Positions 25,113-35,043 of a DNA stretch of 64,000 nt are shown piece by piece. The notes beneath the pieces were generated by a model, which was given only the letters and a program-made list of their open reading frames with translations, searched no databases and was not told the origin of the DNA. A program made the translations under genes and the position numbers. The DNA comes from Mycobacterium paragordonae (GTDB taxonomy: Bacteria > Actinomycetota > Actinomycetes > Mycobacteriales > Mycobacteriaceae). Each line of letters opens with the position of its first letter. Within the stretch, counting starts at the first letter, position 1. The stretch spans positions 186,001-250,000 of the forward strand of contig NZ_CP025547.1 of assembly GCF_003614435.1 (NCBI RefSeq). The letters run 5' to 3'.

Positions 25113-26694
25113 GCTACTTCGACCTGAAAAAGTCAGGGCGTGGCGGTGGCTGAATTGGGCTTTGTTTGACGAGATGATGGCCTCGAACCCTTGGGCTAGA
25201 AGGGATCGAGGCCATCGTGCTTAGAACTGTAAATGACCAGTTGTCGTTGTGGGATGCAATCCTGCCGCCGGAGCTGTTGGTGTTACCGAGGGAGTTGGGG
25301 CGGGTAGACGCGCTGCTAGATGATCCGGTGTTCTTCGCGCCGTTCACGCCGTACTTCGACACCCGTATCGGTCGTCCGTCGATTCCGATGGAGACCTATC
25401 TGCGGATGATGTTCTTGAAGTTCCGCTACCGGCTGGGCTTTGAGGCGTTGTGCCGTGAGGTCGGCGATTCGATTTCCTGGCAACGGTTTTGCCGGATTCC
25501 GTTCGGGACGCGTGTGCCGCACCCCACCACGCTGATGAAACTGACCACTCGGTGTGGGGACGCTGCAGTGGCCGGCCTCAATGAGGCCTTGTTGGCCAAG
25601 GCCGCCGACGCCAAACTGTTGCGCACTGACAAGGTGCGTGCTGACACCACCGTGGTTGAGGCCGCAGTGGCCTATCCGACCGACTCGGGGCTCCTGGCCA
25701 AGGCGGTGACCACGATCGCCCGCACCATCACCCGCATCCACAACGCTGGCGGGGCGGTGCGTACCCATGCCCGTGACCGCAGCCGCTCAGCGGGCCAGCG
25801 GGCCCGCTCGATCGCCTCCAAACTGCGGCTTCGCGGTGCGGTGGCCCGTGAGGAAGCTCAAGCCGTGGTCGCGCGGATCACCGGGGAGTTGGCCGGCATC
25901 GCCGAATCGGCGATGCGGGAAGCGGCCGCGGTGCGGCGCAATGCCCGCCGGGCTGTGCGCAACGCGACCGGGGTCCGCCGGGCTCGGCTATCTCGAGCGA
26001 TCAACGACTTGGCCGCGATCATGGATAAGGCCCAACGCGTGGTCACCCAAGCCCGTAGCCGCCTGACCGGGGTGATGCCGGACTCGGCGAGCCGGCTGGT
26101 CAGTTTCCACGACCCCGATGCCCGCCCGATCCGCAAAGGACGACTGGGCAAGCCCGTGGAGTTCGGCTACAAAGCCCAGGTCGTCGATAACGCCGATGGA
26201 GTCATCCTCGACCACAGCGTCGAGATCGGAAACCCCGCCGATGCCCCGCAGTTGGCTCCAGCGATCGCCCGGATCACTCGCCGCGCCGGCCACGCCCCCA
26301 GGGCAGTTACCGCCGATCGCGGCTACGGATACGCCTCGGTCGAAAACGATCTGCACGAGCAAGGAGTCCGCCATGTCGCGATTCCGCGTGCCAGTAAACC
26401 GAGTGCCGCTCGCCGCGAGTTCGAACACCGAAAAGCGTTCCGCGCCAAAATCAAATGGCGAACCGGATGCGAAGGACGCATCAACCACCTCAAACGCAGC
26501 TACAGCTGGAACCGCACGGAATTGACCACCCTCACCGGAGCCAGGACCTGGTGCGGACACGGGGTGTTCGCCCACAACCTCGTCAAGATCAGCGCCCTGG
26601 CCTCATGACAACAAACTCCCGCCAGCACCGAGCACCCGCCGTCACTGCCACCGACGAAGCCGTCGCCATCAACCCTTTTTCAGGTCGAAGTAGC
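25113..26694 (+). mobile_element. Insertion sequence copy 1 (ISNCY/IS5-like), 1582 bp
   Basis: The element is bounded by perfect inverted repeats beginning GCTACTTCGACCTGAAAAAG, with TA on both outer sides (probable TA target duplication). One transposase gene fills it. A second copy of identical length lies inverted at 54017-55598. Confidence 0.85.
25217..26608 (+). CDS. Transposase, DUF772/DDE type (ISNCY family)
   Basis: A 463-residue transposase. The N-terminal DUF772 part contains PSIPMETYLRMMFLKFRYRL and GFEALCREVGDSISWQRFCR; a long Arg/Ala-rich helical region occupies about residues 160-300; the catalytic DDE core shows DADTTVVEAA-type first Asp (KVRADTTVVEAA), TADRGYGYASVE and the C-terminal Glu in CEGRINHLKRSYSWNR. 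The protein is the same as that of the inverted copy at 54103-55494; a single silent base difference was noticed (near 26301). Confidence 0.9.
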   Translation: MLRTVNDQLSLWDAILPPELLVLPRELGRVDALLDDPVFFAPFTPYFDTRIGRPSIPMETYLRMMFLKFRYRLGFEALCREVGDSISWQRFCRIPFGTRVPHPTTLMKLTTRCGDAAVAGLNEALLAKAADAKLLRTDKVRADTTVVEAAVAYPTDSGLLAKAVTTIARTITRIHNAGGAVRTHARDRSRSAGQRARSIASKLRLRGAVAREEAQAVVARITGELAGIAESAMREAAAVRRNARRAVRNATGVRRARLSRAINDLAAIMDKAQRVVTQARSRLTGVMPDSASRLVSFHDPDARPIRKGRLGKPVEFGYKAQVVDNADGVILDHSVEIGNPADAPQLAPAIARITRRAGHAPRAVTADRGYGYASVENDLHEQGVRHVAIPRASKPSAARREFEHRKAFRAKIKWRTGCEGRINHLKRSYSWNRTELTTLTGARTWCGHGVFAHNLVKISALAS

Positions 26695-26727
26695 TAACCA
26701 AATAGAACTCAGAAAGGCCAAGCAACC

Positions 26728-27915
26728 ATGACGAAGAATCTCGTGATACTCGGCGCGGGCATCGGAGGACTCACCGCCATCGGCGAGTTGAGACAACGAA
26801 AGATGCTTAGCAACAGCGATCTTGAGGTCACCCTGATCGACCAGGATTTCACCCATTTTCAAGGCTTCGCCTTGCCCTGGATCATGCGGGGCTGGCGGAC
26901 CGCCGAACAAGCCACACTTACGCCCAGTGACCAGGCGCTCGACGGCGTCCACACCATCACCGGCACCGTCACCACCATCGATACCCAGCGCAAAAAGGTG
27001 CTAGGTGAGCACTTTGCCGCGGATTATGACGCGCTCATCGTGGCGCTCGGCGCCAGAAACAACCCGGGCATAGTACCCGGGCTCGCCGAAGCGGCCGCCG
27101 CGGGAGTCGCCCACCACTTCTACAGCATCGTCGAGGCGGATCACGCGCACCACGCGCTAAAGGGTTTTGCCGGCGGGAACGTCGCCGTGCTCATTCCGTC
27201 GCTCCCATATCGTTGCCCGGTCGCACCCTACGAGGGCGCGATGCTCATCCATGACTACCTCATCGAACACGGAAGACGAACTCACACACAGATCGACATC
27301 TTCACGGTGGAGCCTCAGCCGATGCCCTCAGCGGGCACCGGCCCAGGCAGAAAGCTGATGACCCTGCTCGAAGACGCGCACATCGGTTTTCACCCAAACA
27401 TGCAATGCCAAAGCGTCGACGCGGCCGCCCGGTTAATTCATTTCCAAGACGAAATCACCGCACCGTTTGACCTGCTCCTGTTCGTCCCTCCCCACGAACC
27501 GGCGTCCGGGTTGGCCGGGCACTCGGGCTGGATCAGCGTCGACGCCCACACCTTGGCCACCGAACACGAAGGCGTTTGGGCAATCGGCGATATCACCGGG
27601 ATCACCACCCCCAGCGGCCGGCCCCTGCCCAAAGCGGCAATCATGGCCAAAGGCCACGCGAAAACCGCGGTGGGCGGCGCCCTGCAGTTCCTCGGCATCG
27701 CATCCGAGACGACCGCATTCAACGGCCATGGATACTGCTTCATCGACACAGGCGACCACGAATCCGCGCGCGGAATCGGCGACTTCTACGCGCTGCCCGA
27801 CCCAGCAGTCGAACTCGTCGCACCCTCCAAGGAGCTACACCAGCTCAAGCAACAAGAAGAACGCGACTGGGCCAACCATTGGGCTACCAAACCCCGCGAC
27901 CCAAACGTGAGCTGA
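26728..27915 (+). CDS. FAD-dependent pyridine-nucleotide oxidoreductase, sulfide:quinone-oxidoreductase-like
   Basis: A 395-residue flavoprotein. The FAD-binding motif is ILGAGIGGLTAIGEL at the N-terminus; YDALIVALGARNNP is the second dinucleotide segment; the conserved cysteine region is PYRCPVAPYEGAMLIHDYL; the FAD-ribityl GVWAIGDITGI follows and PLPKAAIMAKGHA is typical of SQR/NDH-2-type proteins. A membrane-associated C-terminus is missing. It may oxidise sulfide or a related thiol. It starts 34 bp after the IS and is followed 13 bp later by the truncated copper-storage gene, so the IS may have separated it from its own promoter. Confidence 0.85.
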   Translation: MTKNLVILGAGIGGLTAIGELRQRKMLSNSDLEVTLIDQDFTHFQGFALPWIMRGWRTAEQATLTPSDQALDGVHTITGTVTTIDTQRKKVLGEHFAADYDALIVALGARNNPGIVPGLAEAAAAGVAHHFYSIVEADHAHHALKGFAGGNVAVLIPSLPYRCPVAPYEGAMLIHDYLIEHGRRTHTQIDIFTVEPQPMPSAGTGPGRKLMTLLEDAHIGFHPNMQCQSVDAAARLIHFQDEITAPFDLLLFVPPHEPASGLAGHSGWISVDAHTLATEHEGVWAIGDITGITTPSGRPLPKAAIMAKGHAKTAVGGALQFLGIASETTAFNGHGYCFIDTGDHESARGIGDFYALPDPAVELVAPSKELHQLKQQEERDWANHWATKPRDPNVS

Positions 27916-27928
27916 TAGGCCAGGAGTA

Positions 27929-28348
27929 GTGGCTGGCGGAGGTTTTCTCCTGGCGGTAGCGGGGAACCAGGCCTGTCTGGATGCGTGCGCGGAATGCCAG
28001 GCGGCGTGTGAGGCGTGCGCCAGCAGTTGCGTCAATGACGCGTCGATGGCGGACTGCGTGCGGTTATGCCTGGACTGCGCCGCGATCTGCGCGGCGTGTG
28101 TGACGCTGGTGTCGCGCGGATCGCGCTGGGCGGCCCAGTTGTGCCAGCTGTGCGCAGAAATTTGTGACGCGTGCGCGGCCGAGGGCGACAAGCACGACAA
28201 CGATCACCATTATTTCGGTCGAGCGACGTCGAAGCGCACCTATGCGCCGCAGCGCGGCATGATTCGCCATCCCTATGGTCCAGGTTTGAAGGCTCGCGGT
28301 TCACCGCTTGGCGCACTTTCCTCGCAACAACTGCCCGCGTTTGACTGA
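27929..28348 (+). pseudogene. Copper-storage protein (Csp-type), C-terminus replaced
   Basis: The first 90 residues match the intact Csp at 42735-43052 (NQACLDACAECQAACEACA, DCVRLCLDCAAICAACVTL, AAQLCQLCAEICDACAAE) with 15 cysteines. After KHDNDH the reading frame enters unrelated sequence and the last Cys-rich helix (five Cys) is lost; one further Cys is Gly. GTG at 27929 follows AGGAGTA closely. The remaining helices could still bind some Cu(I), so it is called a likely pseudogene rather than certain. Confidence 0.75.
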
Positions 28349-28429
28349 CCGCCTTCTCGGTGGCCTCGGGTCAAGCCGTCACCGCAGAGCAACCCATGTT
28401 GGTTGTGGGGCGAGATTGGCCACATGTGG

Positions 28430-28444
28430 TACCGTCTAGGGGTA
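28430..28444. promoter_or_regulatory. RicR-like operator (TACCG-TCTAG-GGGTA)
   Basis: One mismatch to TACCC-N5-GGGTA. It lies about 195 bp before the STAS-domain gene. Its regulatory target is uncertain. Confidence 0.45.
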
Positions 28445-28638
28445 TGAGGTATACGCGACCGTGGGCCGATGCCCGATGTTGTCGGCCGGGGACACCTAAC
28501 TGGACGGGCCTCCGCGCTGATCGCCACTACGCGCCAATTTGGGGGACACCCTCCCGCTATCATCGCACGCCCAGCAAGAGGCGTCATCCACATCAGATTT
28601 CACGCAGACGCACATTGAACACTCAACGACATTGACGA

Positions 28639-29079
28639 GTGCCGGCGGCAGCCAGCAGCCTTCAGGCACGCCGATACCAGCCAGCGGGGTCACAGGATAC
28701 GGTGAATTCCTCTCACGGACTTCGTCTTTTAGAATCATATGACGGAGCAGTTCTCGTGCTGTCGGCATCGGGAATTATTGACCTCGCGACCACGCCACAC
28801 TTTGCTCACCGCGTCAACGAGGTTCTCAAACAACGGCCCGCCGTGCTCATCATCGATTTGTCCCACGTCGAATTCATGACTGCGGTGGGCATCGACGTGC
28901 TTGTCCAGGCTCACCACGCCACCGACACTACGGCTTACGCAGTGGTCGCTGACGGCCCGGCCACAGCTAGACCGCTTCGGCTCACCGGCCTTGACACCGT
29001 CATCGCGATCTATCCTAGCGTGGCCGAGGCCCGCAAAGGCTTATGGACAGCACCGCCACCCCGCGCAGAGCCACCATGA
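28639..29079 (+). CDS. STAS-domain protein (anti-sigma factor antagonist-like)
   Basis: A 146-residue protein whose STAS domain covers about residues 35-130. The strand-helix pattern VLVLSASGIIDLATTPHF, AVLIIDLSHVEFMTAVGIDV and TGLDTVIAIYPSVAEA is typical; the usual phosphorylatable Ser of SpoIIAA-type antagonists corresponds to FMTAVG, where Thr is present. A GTG start at 28639 is used, but an internal GTG near 28701 would remove a low-complexity N-terminus. It could regulate a sigma-factor/anti-sigma pair encoded elsewhere. Confidence 0.8.
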   Translation: MPAAASSLQARRYQPAGSQDTVNSSHGLRLLESYDGAVLVLSASGIIDLATTPHFAHRVNEVLKQRPAVLIIDLSHVEFMTAVGIDVLVQAHHATDTTAYAVVADGPATARPLRLTGLDTVIAIYPSVAEARKGLWTAPPPRAEPP

Positions 29080-29551
29080 AGGGCCGGGCGTTGCCGCTCA
29101 TCCACAATGACCATGCCTCGGTCGGTCAGGACGACCAGCTAGCAAACGCACCGAAAAGGGGTTTTCTACTTTTCACCTGAGTACTTGCTGAGGCCCGCAT
29201 GCCGTGGCACGACTCTGTGCTGCACCATCTGCAAGGACGGCCGAGCCTTCGCTGAAATCACCCATAATCACAATCAGCACTCCCGTCCTGAGCGGATAAC
29301 CAATTAAGCCACCGTTATCGGATACGGTTCTTCACTGAAACTGGTCCAGATCGCCTAGCAAATCATCGACAAAAATAGGCTACTACCCCATCAATCCGCC
29401 GACTTCACCGAAGCGGCAATCCGCGCCAATCAGTTTAACCGGCCGTAGCTGAGTACCCGCATCCCTCGGCGAAACGAAACGCGATCGGCCCTGAGCCCCG
29501 CGGGCGGTTACGCATCAAATAACGCACGCGTTGGCCAAGGCGTTAACAGGC
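29080..29551. other. Intergenic, no supported gene
   Basis: About 470 bp, lower in GC than its surroundings, between two convergent STAS genes. No coding frame or repeat worth naming. Confidence 0.5.
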
Positions 29552-29995
29552 CTAGTGCCGGCTAAGTTGCGACGGACGGTAGTCATGCAACGCGGCGTCG
29601 ACACTCTGATAAAAAGGCAGCTCGACTCCCGCCCAGGCAGCACCCATGATGCGAGCGACAATTGGTTGATTGCTGACCAGACACAGTGTGATTCCGCGGA
29701 CGCGGCATCGTGCCGACTGTTCGATCAGCACGCGAAACGCGACTGATGCCATGAAATCCATTCCACTGGTATCGACAACGAGCAGACCGGGTGCGGTGGT
29801 GGCGGCTGCGACCTCATCAACCAGACACTGCCACGTATCTCTGTTGGCCGCGTCGATTTCCCCGCCCACGCGAAGCAGCATGACTGTACTGCTACGTTCC
29901 ACGGTGGCACGAAGCATACTGCCCGAATGGTTTATCGCCGACGCGAGACATTCGCTCAACCGAGGGCCAGGAATGAACGAGTTTTGGGAACTCAT
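29552..29995 (-). CDS. STAS-domain protein, minus strand
   Basis: A 147-residue STAS protein: TVMLLRVGGEIDAANRDTWQ, LLVVDTSGMDFMASVAFRVL and ITLCLVSNQPIVARI mark the beta-alpha repeats. Ser in FMASVAF is at the phospho-site position. It is divergent from the TetR gene at 30151, and a palindromic operator stands between them, so it may be the TetR target. Confidence 0.8.
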   Translation of the reverse strand: MSSQNSFIPGPRLSECLASAINHSGSMLRATVERSSTVMLLRVGGEIDAANRDTWQCLVDEVAAATTAPGLLVVDTSGMDFMASVAFRVLIEQSARCRVRGITLCLVSNQPIVARIMGAAWAGVELPFYQSVDAALHDYRPSQLSRH

Positions 29996-30090
29996 GGGAG
30001 GCTCCTAACGTCTTGCGCGCGCCAGGCGCCAAACCAAATGCGCCCTGCGTTCTGAAGACGGCGTGACAATCTCCGACTGTACGCCGCGGC

Positions 30091-30105
30091 GTTTACGATG
30101 TAAAC
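30091..30105. promoter_or_regulatory. Palindromic operator GTTTAC-GAT-GTAAAC
   Basis: A perfect 6-3-6 inverted repeat between the divergent STAS and TetR genes, 46 bp before the TetR start. It is the obvious TetR-family binding site candidate. Confidence 0.6.
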
Positions 30106-30150
30106 ACCAACCTGGACCGGTACGCCTTAATGTCGTTAGGATGGGTAATT

Positions 30151-30909
30151 ATGATGGACAACCAAACCGTCGATTGTGGGCCTGGGCTCGCCGAGACCGA
30201 CGAGGCCGACACTGCCACCATCTGCGGTGGCACCGGTGAGGGCCCGCCGCGATTGAGTCGCGAGTTCATCCTCGACACGGCCATCGCTCTTATCGACCGG
30301 CATGGTCTGCCGAGTCTGACGATGCGCCGGCTGGGCGCGGCCTGCGGTGTGGAAGCAATGGCGCTATATCGGCACGTACGCGGCCGTGGCGACCTCCTTA
30401 ACGGGGTGGTCGACCACATCATCGACCGGCTTTACACCGATCAACTCAGCGCTCGCAGACAAGAAGACTGCTGGCAGGACTACCTGTTACGGCTCGCACA
30501 CGGTGTACGAGAAATTGCCCTCGACCACCCGCAAGTGTTTCCCCTCATCGCCACCCAAGCGCCGGAAACACCCTGGGTGCGACCACCATTGCGCAGCCTG
30601 CGCTGGATGGAAAGCTTTCTGGATACTTTAATCTCTTACGGGTTCGACGACCCCGCCGCAGTCACCGCGTACCGCGCCTACACCACCTGCCTGGTGGGTC
30701 ACCTACTGCTAGAAGTGTCGACCCACGGGGCCCGGATGCACCCCGATGAAGCCCTGCTTCAAGCAGCGGACGCACGTAACTTGAATTCATCCGACTACCC
30801 ACACCTGTGCCGCCTGCAGGCCATGCTCTCGCAGGATCACAGCGCCGCCGAGTTTGACGAGTCGCTAACGGCCCTTTTCGACCGACTCGAACTGTTGGTC
30901 CGGCACTAA
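30151..30909 (+). CDS. TetR-family regulator (TetR class C-terminal domain)
   Basis: A 252-residue repressor. The helix-turn-helix lies near residues 45-90: FILDTAIALIDRHGLPSLTM, RRLGAACGVEAMALYRHVRG. The C-terminal domain has the TetR_C pattern with RLAHGVREIALDHPQVFPLI and VTAYRAYTTCLVGHLL. AGGATGGG precedes the chosen ATG (30151); an upstream ATG at 30130 is in frame. It probably controls itself and the divergent STAS gene. Confidence 0.88.
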   Translation: MMDNQTVDCGPGLAETDEADTATICGGTGEGPPRLSREFILDTAIALIDRHGLPSLTMRRLGAACGVEAMALYRHVRGRGDLLNGVVDHIIDRLYTDQLSARRQEDCWQDYLLRLAHGVREIALDHPQVFPLIATQAPETPWVRPPLRSLRWMESFLDTLISYGFDDPAAVTAYRAYTTCLVGHLLLEVSTHGARMHPDEALLQAADARNLNSSDYPHLCRLQAMLSQDHSAAEFDESLTALFDRLELLVRH

Positions 30910-30986
30910 TTCGAAGCGCGTGCAGACGAAACCTAATGTCCTACAGCATATTTCGTCACAGCAAACAGATTCTGCAAATAGGCGAT

Positions 30987-31017
30987 TTCATGATGGATAA
31001 TCGTCATTATCCATGAA
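30987..31017. repeat. Inverted repeat TGGATAAT / ATTATCCA
   Basis: TGGATAAT (30994-31001) and ATTATCCA (31006-31013) with flanking TTTCATG/CATGAAA. The motif is related to those at 17374 and 18456. It lies near the end of the TetR region and the start of IS3 debris. Confidence 0.4.
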
Positions 31018-31073
31018 AAATGTCGCCGTTTTCATCTGATGAATCAGCCGGTTGCTGCCGCCCGCCGGCGTGA

Positions 31074-31200
31074 TTATCGGCCGTGTTCATCGAATGCTCT
31101 TGGGGTCCCGCTCGGCTCACCGGTGCCACCTTGGCCGCCACTGCCGCCATTGCCGCCGTCGCCCGTGAAGCCGAACTTAGCCGCCGAGGGGCTCGACAGC
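31074..31200 (-). pseudogene. Glycine-rich PGRS-like remnant
   Basis: The minus strand encodes GDGGNGGSGGQGGTG inside a short frame, resembling PE_PGRS or PPE-MPTR repeats. It is only about 40 codons with no PE domain attached. Confidence 0.35.
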
Positions 31201-31245
31201 CCGCGAGCTGACCGGGCCGAACAACAGCTGGCTCCTTTCCACCCC

Positions 31246-32432
31246 TTACGGGCAATCCTCAATTGGCCATGTGCAACCTGCCGAATGGAGCAGGGCTAAC
31301 AACCGCAGCTGCCTGCTCAGCCGACGCTTGGACCGGCCAGCTCGGTCACACCCGCAGTCGCCGACGCGTTCGGGCCGGCGGACGTCAGCCATTGCCGCGG
31401 CCAACTCGAAGGTAGTTGCCCATTTGCGTGTGTTGAGTAGCTCGACCTGCAGCCGGGCCCAGAACGACTCCATGGCGGCGTTGTCGTAACAGTCGCCAAC
31501 GGTGCCGAACGAAGCCAGCAGGCCCCAGCGTTGCATGTTCTCCCCGAAGCTCCAGGACGTGAACTGCGTGCCGTGATCGGCGTGCAGAATGGTTGCGCCC
31601 CTGCGATTTCGGTTGCCAACGGCCATATTCACTGCGTTGTTGACCAGCGCGGTGTCCGCGGTGGTGGAAAACGTGCGAGCCACAATCATCCGCGAGAAAC
31701 AGTCCAGGATTGCGCAGCAGACCCCACCTTGCCGTCGCGCGCAGGATGCTCGGTGATATCGGTACACCACAGTTCGTTCGGTTGAGTCGCAGTGAAGTGC
31801 CGATGCACCAGGTCCTCTGGGGTGGCTACCCGGATCAATCTGGGGATGCGGCGCCCGGGTCGCGGTAGCCCGTACAGGCCGTGCTCGCCCATGATCGAGT
31901 TAACCAGCTTGAGGTTGACGTTCATCTCGTAATCGGCCAGCGGTGCGGCGCGGACACGCCGGCGCCCGTAGGTGCAACGGGAACGCTGGTGGATCTCGAT
32001 GATGGTGTCGGCCACGATGAGGCGACGGATCTCGCGGTCGGGCACTGGTCTTCTGCGGTGGTATTGCAGCAGGGAACGCGCTAATCCTGTTATCCGGCAG
32101 GCCGATCGGGCTGAATGTCCGCGCGCGATCAACCCTTCAACGATCGCGCGTCGGCGTTTTGGGGGCACCACCGCCTGCTCGTCGAACAGCTCGCAGGCGT
32201 CTCGAGTCAGTGCCAGCTCAGCTTCGAGCGCAGCGATGCGCCTGCGGGCGGCGGCCAGTTCGTCGGCCTCGACACTGGGCACGCCCTCCACGACGCCGGC
32301 ATCGATGAGTGCCTGGCGCTTCCACCGAAAGAGGGTGGCCTGACAAACCCCGGTCTCGAGCGCAACTGCGGCGACCGCTTCACCTGATCGCAACCGGGCA
32401 ACGATTTGCCGGCGGACCGACGCCGGATACAT
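31246..32432 (-). pseudogene. IS3-family transposase, frameshifted
   Basis: A fused OrfAB-type transposase broken near 31730. The first part (32432 down) has the helix-turn-helix YPASVRRQIVARLRSGEAV, a coiled coil and LARSLLQYHRRRP, then ATQPNELWCTDITEHP (first Asp of DDE). The second part has CCAILDCFSRMIVARTFS, ILHADHGTQFTSWSFGENMQ (second Asp) and GDCYDNAAMESFWARLQVEL (Glu). The normal C-terminus is lost. GGAGG precedes the start. It is a dead copy. Confidence 0.8.
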
Positions 32433-32872
32433 ACGGGGTATGTGACCTCCTGATGATCACTCTGCCCTCAACTCTCAAAACCGTGGACCTACAACACGGG
32501 TACAGATCTGTTGGACTCATTCACGGGGAACACGCCACCAGAACGCTGGCGGCCGACTTGACGAACTCAACCTCGTCGGCGCAATTCGTCGAGGAGCTGA
32601 CGCGGTGTCCAACCCAGTTCTCGCGCAAGTTCGTAGACTCGCGTCGTTTGCCGTCGCGGTGACTAGTTTCATCGTCTAACCAACTTGTTAAACAATTGTG
32701 AGCACTCCGGCCGATGCCCAGTGAGCGCTTGGGTCTGCTTCAGCGAGGCCGGCAGGCCCAGCGGCTTCAGCGCCGCACCGATGCTCGTCATTATCCAAGC
32801 AGCTTCTTCCCGAGGAACCGACCACGACTATCCAGGAGATCGCCGAAACTCGGAGTGGGTGAACGCTAGAAG
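32433..32872. other. Intergenic, no supported gene
   Basis: About 440 bp beyond the IS3 start. A plus-strand frame (32685-32924) overlaps the end of the split gene and lacks recognisable content. Confidence 0.4.
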
Positions 32873-33267
32873 CTATGGTGCGCGCCTAAACTCGGACGCC
32901 GCGCGCGGCTGCGCGACGTCGTAGACGATCTTGCCGCCCGTCAGGTCGTGGTCGAATCCGATGATTAACCGCACATCGGGGGCGCTGAGGTCAGTCCCCT
33001 TCTCTCGCACGGTCGCGAGAATGTGGCTGACCGCCCGCTCGAGGTCGGCGCCGTGTTGCGGCTCAACCGGACGAGTCTCGCAGATCAGCACCGCGGCAAT
33101 CCCGTTGGGGACTCTCATACCGGCGAACGGTGTGAACCCTGGCACGTCGATCATGCCAGGCTGAAGTGCACGAGCAACGAACACGCAAATACGCACCTCG
33201 TGGCCCTCGGGCGGAGTGGGAAGCCAGATTGTTTCCGGCTTCAACTCTTTGGGCTCGGCGACATCGA
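32873..33267 (-). pseudogene. 3' part of gene split by IS1182
   Basis: Continuation of the gene beginning at 35425. Reading on after the IS gives LVDVAEPKELKPETIWLPTP, RICVFVARALQPGMIDVPGF, AAVLICETRPVEPQHGAD and LIIGFDHDLTGGKIVYDVAQ before the stop. With one CTAG target copy removed, 382 + 395 = 777 bp form a single open frame of 258 residues. No family recognised. Confidence 0.75.
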
Positions 33268-33271
33268 CTAG

Positions 33272-35043
33272 GAGACTGCTGAATAAGTGCAGTTAGTGGG
33301 GCGGGGTGCCTCGAGGCGCTCGTTGGCGCTGAATGAAGTCAGACCGTGGAGGTCGACAAGAGAGGTCACCCCGCCGTTGTACAGGTTCGCAGTTGGGTGG
33401 CAAGTGGGGCAAGGCCCGGGCTTGCGTGGTGGTCAGGCGAGGGCCCAGCCGGTGTCGGTGCGGGTCAGGCCTAGATTGATGAGGCGTCGCAGGTTCAGTG
33501 CCGCGACACGGTGGTGCAGCCAGTGGTCGTTTCTGGTGGTGCCGCGGTAGCGCAGTTTGCGGTTGCCTCGGGTCAGCCAGGCGATAGCGCGTTCGACCAT
33601 CGGCCGATGTTGGCGGTATTCGTTGCGCCACTGCGGTGTTCGTGCCTGGCGGCGGACGGCTCGTTGCAGCGCGTCGTATGGGCGGACCCGCAAGGATTTA
33701 CCGGAGGCATTGGCGGTGCACCGTGTGCGCAGCAGGCACCCGGTGCACGCCTTGCCGAAAGCGGCATACCCGGCAGGGCTGATCGATTGGGTCACTCCGG
33801 CCGGGCAGGTCGCCGTGCGGGCGTCATGGTTGACAACGAAGTCATCGACATTGAACCCGCTGGGAAATGCTGTGCGCGTGGGTGCGGGTTTGACCCGGTC
33901 GATGTGAGATCGCGCGACCAGTTCGGCGCGGAACACGCCGGTCCCGTACGCGGAATCGGCCAGCACAGTGACCGGGGAATCCTCACCCTCCAGCAGCGCT
34001 AACCCCACCGTGGCTTCGTGATTGTCGATGCCGTTGGCGGCGGTCAGGGCGCAATCGGTGATGATCCCGGTATCGGGTTCAACCGCAATATGGGCTTTGT
34101 AGCCGTCCTGGCGGCGCGTCACCGTCTTATGCACGTGCCGTGCCTGTGGATCCACCGTGGAGATCACCCGATCACCGGACACTTTCTGGGCGATGCGCCA
34201 GTGCCCGTCAGTGCCATCCGAGCCCTCGACGGGTTCGACGTCCTGGCCGGCGATCAGCGCCAACAACGCCACCGCCTCCGCGGCGCGTGGCCCCAGTCCT
34301 TGATCGGGCAGATATCCCAACAGGCGATGCGCATCACTGACCAACCCGTCGACCAACCGCGCCCGCGCTGCCGCGTCATCCCAGGCGATCGCGGGTTTTC
34401 CCGGATCGGTGTAGTCATGGGCCGTGCAGTGCGCCTCGATCACCTCCGATGCGCCCACCACCTCACGACCGACCCGCCGGATCGCGCCGATCAACTGAGT
34501 CACGGTGTCCTGGGTGGCCACCGCGTCATCGAGCACCGTTGAATCCAGAGCACGGCGGGTGCGGCCACTGAGCACCCCGGTCTGGGCCACCACGGCTTTG
34601 ACTGCTTCAAAGATCCGGTTCGGCGCATCCGAGGCGGCCAGCCGGCGCCGCCAATAGGTCAACGTTGTGGAATGAAACGCCGGCGCGGTCACCGGCAGCC
34701 CACATGCGGCTTTCCAGCGCAGATCAAACGTCACCGCGTCCACGGTTTCGTTATCAGAAAGCCCGTGCAGAGCCTGCAGAGTGATCACACTGGCCATCAC
34801 CTCAGCAGGCACGCTCGGACGGCCGCGTCGCGACGGGAACAGATCGGCGAACATCCTTTCGGGGAATAACTCCTGGCGATGCGCCGCCAGGAACGCAAAC
34901 ACGCTGTCGCCCTTGAGGAGATGCCCCGCTACTGACTCGGCATCCAAGAACTCACGCTGATCATCAGACCGACCCTGCACCCACTAATCATCCCGAAAAC
35001 CAGGCCAAACACCCTCCGACCCGCGGGATTATTCAGCAGTCTC
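33272..35043 (-). mobile_element. IS1182-family element, 1772 bp, with CTAG target duplication
   Basis: Terminal inverted repeats GAGACTGCTGAATAA on both ends and CTAG duplicated at 33268-33271 and 35044-35047. Four-base CTAG duplications are characteristic of this family. The intact transposase suggests a recent insertion; it interrupts the 258-residue gene. Confidence 0.9.
33433..34980 (-). CDS. IS1182-family transposase
   Basis: A 515-residue transposase. RGRPSVPAEVMASVITLQAL is the DUF772 N-terminal block; LDSTVLDDAVATQDTVTQLI, TVLADSAYGTGVFRAELVAR and a C-terminal EYRQHRPMVERAIAWLTRGN region supply the DDE residues; a Cys cluster (ACTGCLLRTRCTANASG) is typical of IS1182. A truncated relative lies at 53080-53946. 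Confidence 0.93.
   Translation of the reverse strand: MQGRSDDQREFLDAESVAGHLLKGDSVFAFLAAHRQELFPERMFADLFPSRRGRPSVPAEVMASVITLQALHGLSDNETVDAVTFDLRWKAACGLPVTAPAFHSTTLTYWRRRLAASDAPNRIFEAVKAVVAQTGVLSGRTRRALDSTVLDDAVATQDTVTQLIGAIRRVGREVVGASEVIEAHCTAHDYTDPGKPAIAWDDAAARARLVDGLVSDAHRLLGYLPDQGLGPRAAEAVALLALIAGQDVEPVEGSDGTDGHWRIAQKVSGDRVISTVDPQARHVHKTVTRRQDGYKAHIAVEPDTGIITDCALTAANGIDNHEATVGLALLEGEDSPVTVLADSAYGTGVFRAELVARSHIDRVKPAPTRTAFPSGFNVDDFVVNHDARTATCPAGVTQSISPAGYAAFGKACTGCLLRTRCTANASGKSLRVRPYDALQRAVRRQARTPQWRNEYRQHRPMVERAIAWLTRGNRKLRYRGTTRNDHWLHHRVAALNLRRLINLGLTRTDTGWALA

Noticed and set aside
31074..31262. Complete PE_PGRS gene
   Set aside because: Only one short Gly-rich stretch and no PE domain nearby.
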